DNA of 19,506 nucleotides, from assembly GCA_002338515.1 (NCBI GenBank), contig DDIL01000148.1:1-19506 (forward strand), written 5' to 3'. Shown here in pieces: positions 8,376 to 14,099 of the stretch (the first letter of the stretch is position 1; each line of letters opens with the position of its first letter). Below the pieces are notes generated by a model. It saw only the letters and a program-made list of their open reading frames with translations, made no database searches and was not told the DNA's origin. The position numbers were made by a program, and so were the translations under genes. This DNA is from Glaciecola sp. UBA1851 (GTDB lineage: Bacteria; Pseudomonadota; Gammaproteobacteria; Enterobacterales; Alteromonadaceae).

Positions 8376-9278
8376 ATGAAGATTAATACGCTTCTAAAAT
8401 ACAACCAATTTCGACTATTACTGTTATTGATTGCACTCACATTTAGCCAATCTAACATAGTACTCGCGCAAACTGCTGAAGAATTTGGCGCGGTTATCAA
8501 TCTTTCAGGTAAGCAACGCATGCTGACTCAAAAAATGAGCAAAGAAATTATGTTAATTGCATTGGATATTGATAAACAAAAAAACCTACAAAATTTAAAG
8601 GCAACTTCAAGCTTGTTCGATAAAACTTTGAAAGGGCTTAGAAACGGCGATGCAGATTTGAGTCTGCCCCCTACCACATCACCTAAAATACTTAGACAAC
8701 TTGATCGTGTTGATAAACTATGGGCTGAGTTTTACCCAATAGTCCAAAATGTTGCTAGCAGTGGGCAAGCTTCATCACAAGATGTGGCTAGTATTTCGGC
8801 AACAAATTTAAAATTGTTAAAGCAAATGAATAAAGCTGTTGGAGCGTATGAAAAAGAAGCTGCTACTAGCGGGTTAAAAGCAACTCCTGGTCTTGCAACT
8901 ACCCTCAATCTTTCTGGAAAACAAAGAATGTTGACTCAAAAAATGAGTAAAGAGTTTTTTATGGTTGCGTTAAATCATGAAACTCCTGAAAACAAACTAA
9001 ACCTTTTAGAAACATTTACTTTGTTTGAGAGAACGTTACAAGGTTTAAAAGTTGGCGACAGTACGCTTGGGCTTCCTCCAACAGAAGACACTGCGATACT
9101 AAATCAGTTAGATAAAGTGTCGTCTTTATGGAATGATGCAAAACCTGTGTTCGTATCTGCCACCTCTCAAGGCGCACAAATCTCAAATGACGATAAGTCA
9201 AAGATTGCCAGTTTGAATGTGCCTTTACTGAAAGAGATGAATGCTGCGGTTCAAATGTATGAAGGGTTAACAAAGTAA
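8376..9278 (+). CDS. secreted protein with two tandem PilJ-type domains
   Basis: The protein has 300 residues. The start chosen is the ATG at 8376, because GAAGGAA (8364-8370) sits correctly before it and a signal peptide begins there (about 1-31, cleavage after VLA). A longer frame from 8310 would add 22 polar residues before the signal. The mature part is two homologous all-helical domains of the PilJ/type IV pilus transducer N-terminal family. They share the identical 15-residue LSGKQRMLTQKMSKE at 43-57 and 179-193. The later LPP (97-99 and 233-235) and Trp (116 and 252) repeat at the same 136-residue offset, so there are no net gaps between copies. This box resembles the P-box of nitrate sensors NarX/NarQ, a relative of the PilJ domain. 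There is no membrane anchor or signalling domain, so it should be a soluble periplasmic protein. It follows the chemoreceptor by 137 bases with no terminator between. I infer a ligand-binding partner role. No function is established. Confidence 0.82.
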   Translation: MKINTLLKYNQFRLLLLLIALTFSQSNIVLAQTAEEFGAVINLSGKQRMLTQKMSKEIMLIALDIDKQKNLQNLKATSSLFDKTLKGLRNGDADLSLPPTTSPKILRQLDRVDKLWAEFYPIVQNVASSGQASSQDVASISATNLKLLKQMNKAVGAYEKEAATSGLKATPGLATTLNLSGKQRMLTQKMSKEFFMVALNHETPENKLNLLETFTLFERTLQGLKVGDSTLGLPPTEDTAILNQLDKVSSLWNDAKPVFVSATSQGAQISNDDKSKIASLNVPLLKEMNAAVQMYEGLTK

Positions 9279-9338
9279 TTAGGTATAGTTGCTCCGTTAT
9301 CACTTAACAGAAATTAAACAGTCTGAAAGAGTCTTATT

Positions 9339-9371
9339 AACCCAAGCTAATGTATTTAGTTTGGGTTTTTT
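9339..9371 (+). terminator. strong rho-independent terminator closing the chemoreceptor/PilJ unit
   Basis: AACCCAA (9339-9345) pairs with TTGGGTT (9361-9367). Inside it CTAA (9347-9350) pairs with TTAG (9356-9359), with a single G-T pair joining the two helices and a TGTAT loop. A run of Ts continues to 9371. It is best oriented for the plus strand. Read from the minus strand, only a poor U-run follows. Confidence 0.85.
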
Positions 9372-9414
9372 GTATTCTAATAGATGCAGTATGAGGTTAA
9401 ACAAATAAAGCGTG

Positions 9415-9996
9415 CTAAAACTCATACCGCATAAACAAGCGGAAAATTTCAGAATCTGAAAATTTGGTGTATTCCACTCCTAAATTCACTACCATCCAAT
9501 CGTAGCTTAAGCCTAGGTGATAAGCTTTTTGGTCAGAGCCTGCATTCCAGTTTTGGAATTCTAATCCTGCATAGCCTTCTAAATCGTGAGTAAATTTATG
9601 GCGAATATTAGATTCGAGTGACACGTAGTCAGCATCACTGCCAAACGATTCCACATCGTTTTTTAATTTAATTTCAACATTTCCATAGCCAAGCTGATAG
9701 TCAATAACGGTGCTTGATGAAAGCTTTTGTATATAACCAATCGATACCTTCCATATATTATTGTCCATTGTGAAGTCGTTGTAATCATCGTCTGAAAATG
9801 CATAGCTCCCTTCTATAAAAAAGCGATTAGATAGTGTTTTACTGGCTCTAAATTCATAACCAAATAAATCAAAATCGCTAAGATCAGCATATTCTGATGA
9901 TTGCACGCCAATTTGCACAAAATCATATGAAGGCGGTTGCGCATTGGCAAATGGAGTCAGTAATAAAAAGCCAGAGGTGATAAGTAATTTTTTCAT
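9415..9996 (-). CDS. small outer-membrane beta-barrel protein
   Basis: A 193-residue protein with a clear signal peptide (about 1-19, cleavage after ANA). The mature chain of about 174 residues shows alternating hydrophobic and polar residues, many aromatic girdle residues and a terminal Phe (ending MRYEF). That is the C-terminal signature recognised by the BAM assembly machinery. The size fits an eight-stranded barrel of the OmpX/Ail/OmpA-barrel kind. I do not recognise a specific family. A good AGGA ribosome-binding site lies eight bases before the ATG. The gene is monocistronic and converges on the chemoreceptor/PilJ unit. A structural, adhesion or stress role is possible, but none is shown by the sequence. 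Confidence 0.78.
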   Translation of the reverse strand: MKKLLITSGFLLLTPFANAQPPSYDFVQIGVQSSEYADLSDFDLFGYEFRASKTLSNRFFIEGSYAFSDDDYNDFTMDNNIWKVSIGYIQKLSSSTVIDYQLGYGNVEIKLKNDVESFGSDADYVSLESNIRHKFTHDLEGYAGLEFQNWNAGSDQKAYHLGLSYDWMVVNLGVEYTKFSDSEIFRLFMRYEF

Positions 9997-10188
9997 AGTT
10001 ATTCCTATATAAGTTTAAATTTCATATAGAGAATATTTCAAGCAGGGTGAAACAAAGGTAAACAGTTCCGCGTGAGTTAGCATCAAGAGAAAAATATACT
10101 AGATAGGATAAATATAATTTAAATAAGATTTAGAGAGATATAAAAATTGAATCGAATGAGACAATATCAAGTGATTGAAATATTGGGA

Positions 10189-10265
10189 TGGCGCGGCGTG
10201 AGAGATTCGAACTCCCGACCTATTGGTTCGAAGCCAATTGCTCTATCCAGCTGAGCTAACGCCGC
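10189..10265 (-). tRNA. tRNA-Arg (anticodon TCG)
   Basis: On the minus strand the acceptor arms GCGGCGT (10265-10259) and ACGCCGC (10199-10193) pair perfectly, followed by discriminator G and an encoded CCA (10191-10189). The D arm is GCTC/GAGC and the T arm is GGGAG/CTCTC (one G-T pair) around TTCGAAT. The anticodon stem TTGG/CCAA encloses the loop CTTCGAA with anticodon TCG at 10231-10229, reading Arg CGA. A20 in the D loop and a G discriminator suit arginine identity. A TATACT -10 candidate lies at 10290-10285, about 20 bases upstream. Its -35 is poor. No integrated element or repeated 3' end is seen next to it. Confidence 0.95.
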
Positions 10266-10353
10266 ACATCTTCCAATTCGCAAGAGTATACAATAAAAGA
10301 TTTTATTAGTATTCATTCAATCACATTTTTTGATGTTTTTTTAGTGTTTTAGC

Positions 10354-11355
10354 TTATTTAATAGGCAGCGACATCACCACATCATGAGCGGTAATAAATA
10401 AGGTTTTTTCGTCAGAAGAAAGCGCGCAATTTGCGGTTGCTTTACCAGTATAGATACGGGCTAATAAATCACCCTCCTCAGAAAACAACCAAACGCCACC
10501 AGGGCCGGTGGCAAATACTGCACCAGTCGAATGCACCGCCATACCATCTGGTAAGCCAGACAACTTATTCTCTTTTTTAAAATTAGTCGCATCAAACATT
10601 GTGCGTTTATTACTAACCTTGCCCTTTTCGTTAATATCAAACATGTACCATGCAGGCTTTGGAGAATAAGATGATGCTATATACATTTTGGTTTCATCTG
10701 GCGAGAAACCAATGCCATTTGGATAATCAACCGACTTATCAACTAACCTGACTTCACCATTGGGCGAGATAGCGAAAATACCTGTGTAGTCTAGTTCTCG
10801 ATACTGTGATTTTGCACCACCATTTAGTCCATAAGGGGGGTCAGTAATAAACAAGTCGCCATTAGAATGAAACACGCCATCATTCGGGCTATTAAAACGT
10901 TTGCCCATGTAATGACTGGCCATGGTTGTATACTTAGGTTCGGGCTCAGATAAGGGCGCATCCATGATTGCAACGCGTCTGTCGCCATGCTGAGTTAGCA
11001 CAAGTTGGCCTTTGTTATTTAACAACAATCCGTTAGAACCACCATTTGAGTCGGTAGGGTGCAGGCCCGTTGCACCAGCTGGTTCTAAGTAGGTTTCTAA
11101 CCCAGATGCTTCACTAAATTTCATTACTCGGTTATTGGGAATATCTGAAAATATCCAATAATTACCCTGTTCAATCCAAAGCGGCCCCTCGCTCCATTTA
11201 AAACCAGAAGCATGCTCAGTTAGTTGGGTGTTATCCGATAGGTAGGCGTAGGCGCGTTCGTCTAATATCTCTATGGTTTTGCTATTTTCGGCTTGTGATA
11301 CAGAGGCCGCAAGAGAGGCAAGTAGAAATAGTAGGGATAACGTAAATTTGTTCAT
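10354..11355 (-). CDS. secreted SMP-30/gluconolactonase-family hydrolase
   Basis: A 333-residue protein with a signal peptide (about 1-22, cleavage after SQA), so a periplasmic or exported enzyme. The remainder is a six-bladed beta-propeller of the SMP-30/gluconolactonase family, whose members hydrolyse sugar lactones or related esters with one divalent metal. The expected metal ligands are in place: Glu56 in SEGPLW, Asn158 in SPNDG, Asn213 in YPNGIGF and Asp270 in LPDGMA. Length is typical. The ribosome-binding site is weak. The serpin-like remnant ends 48 bases upstream on the same strand. A lactonase role in sugar oxidation is the default inference, but substrate specificity in this family is broad. 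Confidence 0.9.
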   Translation of the reverse strand: MNKFTLSLLFLLASLAASVSQAENSKTIEILDERAYAYLSDNTQLTEHASGFKWSEGPLWIEQGNYWIFSDIPNNRVMKFSEASGLETYLEPAGATGLHPTDSNGGSNGLLLNNKGQLVLTQHGDRRVAIMDAPLSEPEPKYTTMASHYMGKRFNSPNDGVFHSNGDLFITDPPYGLNGGAKSQYRELDYTGIFAISPNGEVRLVDKSVDYPNGIGFSPDETKMYIASSYSPKPAWYMFDINEKGKVSNKRTMFDATNFKKENKLSGLPDGMAVHSTGAVFATGPGGVWLFSEEGDLLARIYTGKATANCALSSDEKTLFITAHDVVMSLPIK

Positions 11356-11402
11356 TATTAGGCCTAAGTGGTTTGGTTCTTTTATACATTGAACTATATC
11401 AA

Positions 11403-11585
11403 CTATTCTAGCGGATTAGTAATCTGCCCAGAATACATAACTGTACCAGTTGGGTTGTGATATACAAAATATATGAAAGGCCTATCAAAATTAATGGCTT
11501 TTATTTCATCTGAATCAATTAAAAAGGTGATATCACCAAATCCACCGAATGTAGAAGAGAAGCCCGAGCCTAACAAAAAGGGGTC
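11403..11585 (-). pseudogene. serpin C-terminal remnant
   Basis: An open frame of 60 codons runs from 11585 to a TAG at 11405-11403. It has no start codon in a sensible place and an in-frame TAA immediately upstream. Its last 30 residues read as the C-terminal end of a serpin. FDRPFIYFVYHNPTG matches the family's F-x-(A/V)-DRPFLF-x-I-R-HNPTG pattern. SGQITNP, at the very end, matches FMGRVxNP. The 20-25 residues before it, rich in Ser, Gly and Thr, may correspond to a reactive-centre loop, but the hinge (EEGTEAAAATA in typical members) is not recognisable. The roughly 300 residues of body expected in a serpin are absent. I see it as the relic of a lost protease-inhibitor gene. A chance resemblance is unlikely given the order and spacing of the conserved residues. 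Confidence 0.68.
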
Positions 11586-11696
11586 TTAGTAACTCGCTTC
11601 AAGTTGGTGTTCTCATTGTGTCTGTATGCTTAACAATAATTCTTTGTTGAGATTTCAACACTGTTTTGGCATGCTTATTCAACATTTCATTTAGTT

Positions 11697-11725
11697 ACCT
11701 AGCTTGATTTATAAATCGACTAGGT
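11697..11725 (+). promoter_or_regulatory. leader hairpin / operator-like palindrome before the six-repeat protein
   Basis: ACCTAG (11697-11702) pairs with CTAGGT (11720-11725). Between them lies a second perfect palindrome, GATTTATAAATC (11706-11717). The structure ends nine bases before the Shine-Dalgarno of the gene at 11747. It could be an mRNA leader hairpin or a protein-binding site. The sequence alone does not decide. Confidence 0.35.
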
Positions 11726-11733
11726 TAAACAGC

Positions 11734-11740
11734 AAGGAGG
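11734..11740 (+). promoter_or_regulatory. near-perfect Shine-Dalgarno fixing the start at 11747
   Basis: AAGGAGG lies six bases before the ATG at 11747. It is the strongest ribosome-binding site in the window, which suggests high translation and fixes the start over the second ATG three codons later. Confidence 0.8.
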
Positions 11741-11746
11741 CAAGAC

Positions 11747-13075
11747 ATGCGTTATATAATGACAATTATATGTTTAATGGGTTTCTTAGTTACTAACGTA
11801 ACGTTGGCCGAGCAAATGGATGCCCAGTTGAATATGGCAAAACGCTCTCTTGCCACTATTGAAACTAAATTAAATAATATTAAGCGCGGTGATGTAAATG
11901 AGTATAACCGCTTAACTAAACAATTAGATAAAGCTGCGGAGTTACTAAAGAGTACCGAATCAAAAGCGCATCCAGGCTACTATAATAGTGTGCAGCAATA
12001 CACTGCTTTATATCAGTCTATGATTAACATGGCACAAGATTGGCAGTCTAACCAACCTTCAAATTCAACGAGCAAAGTTAATTCTTCTGTTGCCAACAAT
12101 CAATCAATTACAGAACAAACACCGGCTGCTGTTGATGCCAACGCAATTTTGGCGAAGTACCAAAAAGAAGGTAGACCAACACTTGGAAATTATCCGAATC
12201 CAAGTGACGTTAAACAGTGGGCTCAGAAGATGCGTTCTTTAATGAGTACAGAATTACAGCAAGATTTAGCCCTGTTAAAACAATCTAATATAGCAGCTTC
12301 TGATGCTGAGCGGGTTTCACGTTGGATAGGTGGTGAATTTCAGCAGCAAATACAACAAGACGTACGCAGTCAATTACAAAGCTTTAATAGTATTGCAGAT
12401 ACTGCTGCGCAACTTGCATCGCAAATAAACAAAATTCAGCCAAATGATAAAATGCGCGTCTTTAATTTTGCTAATGGTGAAAATGGTCAAACTAACTATT
12501 CAAACCTTGAAAAAGGCTTGGTTGCAAGTGCCAATGCCATGGCAATTGAGGAAGTGTTCCCAAAAATAGCCGATCCTAATAGACAGGCTCAAATTGGTGT
12601 GATTGCTTTGGCACAACAAAATTTCTCGGATATGCGCGAGCAAGCTAAACAGACAGCCACTGAGCTTGCTAATATGCCTAAAAAACAAAAACCTAAAAAA
12701 CAAAGTGCAGGTATAAAAGGTATTGAGCAAGAATTATGGTTGAACGGTCGTCGTTTAGCTCACTTAGATAAAAAAGGTAGTATTTGGATGAACTCCTCAG
12801 ATGTTGGGGACATTACCGGTGACGGCACTATTTGGGTGAGAAGTAGCGATTTAGGCTCCATTGAAGCTGATGGTAAAGTGTGGTTTCGAGGTAGGCATAT
12901 TGGCACGTTGGAAGAAAACGGACGCGTATGGCGCAACAGTTCACACGTTGGCACGATTGATAGTGACGGTAAAGTGTGGATTTCAAGCAGTGCAACTGGT
13001 GAAATAGTGCCTTTTAATGAAGAGTGGAAGCGTGCAGCAATTATTTACTTCTTTACAGATCTATTTGATGAATAA
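11747..13075 (+). CDS. secreted protein with helical N-terminal part and six 16-residue Trp repeats
   Basis: A 442-residue protein with a signal peptide (about 1-21, cleavage after TLA). Residues 22-310 are Gln/Lys/Ala-rich and predicted mostly helical, with a Ser/Asn/Gln-rich low-complexity stretch at about 102-125. A lysine-rich linker (about 308-320) leads into six repeats. Trp residues at 331, 347, 363, 379, 395 and 411 are exactly 16 apart. The repeat consensus is W-x-x-S-S-x-(V/L/I)-G-x-I-x-x-D-G-x-(V/I). The pattern looks like the small repeats of beta-flower type modules, where each unit supplies a two-stranded blade. About 28 residues follow, ending acidic. I do not recognise the N-terminal part. 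Export and coiled-helical structure suggest an envelope or surface protein. It has its own leader with a strong ribosome-binding site and no operon partner. Confidence 0.8.
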   Translation: MRYIMTIICLMGFLVTNVTLAEQMDAQLNMAKRSLATIETKLNNIKRGDVNEYNRLTKQLDKAAELLKSTESKAHPGYYNSVQQYTALYQSMINMAQDWQSNQPSNSTSKVNSSVANNQSITEQTPAAVDANAILAKYQKEGRPTLGNYPNPSDVKQWAQKMRSLMSTELQQDLALLKQSNIAASDAERVSRWIGGEFQQQIQQDVRSQLQSFNSIADTAAQLASQINKIQPNDKMRVFNFANGENGQTNYSNLEKGLVASANAMAIEEVFPKIADPNRQAQIGVIALAQQNFSDMREQAKQTATELANMPKKQKPKKQSAGIKGIEQELWLNGRRLAHLDKKGSIWMNSSDVGDITGDGTIWVRSSDLGSIEADGKVWFRGRHIGTLEENGRVWRNSSHVGTIDSDGKVWISSSATGEIVPFNEEWKRAAIIYFFTDLFDE

Positions 13076-13207
13076 TAATCTGAAAACTCACTAACCTGAA
13101 TCCAAGATAAGCGGGAGCAATAACGCTATTTAGTGTAAGCTAATGATATTATTAATTTTTTAAAACTCCTTTTCTGAGATTTAGGTTAACTGTTATGGAA
13201 CGTATTA

Positions 13208-14032
13208 ATGACCATTGAATTAACATCCCAATTCCAACAGCAAGGCTACCTTGTATTCAACGAGTTATTCAGCTCTATGCAAATTGAATCACTACGCACA
13301 GCCGCCCAAACAATTGTAGAAAATTTTGATGCTGACTCTCACAAAAGCATTTTTAGTACTAAAAATGAAAACGTGGTTAGAGATAAGTATTTTTTGGAAT
13401 CGGGCGATAAAGTGCGATGTTTTTTTGAAGAAGATGCATTCGATTTTGATGGCAATTTAGTGGTAGACAAAGCACTAAGCATTAACAAGATTGGTCATGC
13501 TTTGCATGTCAAAGAGCCTGAATTTCACGCATTTAGTACACAAAAGAAAATAGCTGATATTGCCAAGGAATTGGGTTGTGAAAATCCTGAAATTCGCCAA
13601 TCGATGTATATTTTCAAGCAGGCTAAAATTGGAGGTGAAGTCAGGTGGCATCAAGATGCTACCTACTTCTTTACCCAGCCGCAGTCGGTATTAACTTTTT
13701 GGTTCGCGCTAGAAGATGCAACATTACAAAACGGCTGTTTACAAGTTATGAATAATGGCGCTAACTTTCCCTTGAAAGAACAGTTTAAGCGCTATTCCGA
13801 TGACACAACGGAACTCGTTAATATTAAAGACATAAATTGGCCAAGTGATGATCAGGCTATTCCACTACAAGTTAAAAAGGGAAGTTTAGTTGTTTTTAAT
13901 GGTAATTTACCCCATTTCAGTGCTCCCAATACATCGGATAAATCACGCCAAGCATTTACGCTACATATCACTTCAGGTAACAGCACTTACAATGAATATA
14001 ATTGGCTTCAAGCTAAAGGTATGAGTATTTAA
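13208..14032 (+). CDS. PHYHD1-like phytanoyl-CoA dioxygenase family protein
   Basis: A 274-residue cytosolic Fe(II)/2-oxoglutarate-dependent oxygenase. The iron triad is His148 and Asp150 (in RWHQDATYF) with His236 (in LPHFSAPN). Arg247 is placed to bind the 2-oxoglutarate carboxylate. Stretches such as SINKIGHALH (91-100), QSMYIFKQ (131-138), GGEV-x-x-HQDA (142-151) and EDATLQNGC (169-177) closely resemble the animal PHYHD1 branch of the family rather than the bacterial ectoine or halogenase branches. The physiological substrate of PHYHD1-type enzymes is not established, so I give only the reaction class, oxidative hydroxylation coupled to 2-oxoglutarate decarboxylation. The ATG has a poor ribosome-binding site. 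The gene is alone, between two unrelated units. Confidence 0.88.
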   Translation: MTIELTSQFQQQGYLVFNELFSSMQIESLRTAAQTIVENFDADSHKSIFSTKNENVVRDKYFLESGDKVRCFFEEDAFDFDGNLVVDKALSINKIGHALHVKEPEFHAFSTQKKIADIAKELGCENPEIRQSMYIFKQAKIGGEVRWHQDATYFFTQPQSVLTFWFALEDATLQNGCLQVMNNGANFPLKEQFKRYSDDTTELVNIKDINWPSDDQAIPLQVKKGSLVVFNGNLPHFSAPNTSDKSRQAFTLHITSGNSTYNEYNWLQAKGMSI

Positions 14033-14099
14033 ATATGGTCCTTTCCCAATTGAGAATGAGACTGACAATACTCGGTTTATTTGGCTTTGTTCTCTATAT

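Noticed and set aside
10130..10188. Weak CAATA/TATTG hairpin downstream of the tRNA on the minus strand
   Set aside because: The stem is short and bulged and the following T-run is distant, so it is not supported as a terminator.
10100..10353. tRNA-Arg as an integration site
   Set aside because: No integrase, no repeated tRNA 3' end and no mobile genes are seen on either side.
11599..11685. 28-codon minus-strand ATG frame upstream of the serpin remnant
   Set aside because: It ends before the remnant, is in a different frame, and shows no serpin or other recognisable similarity.
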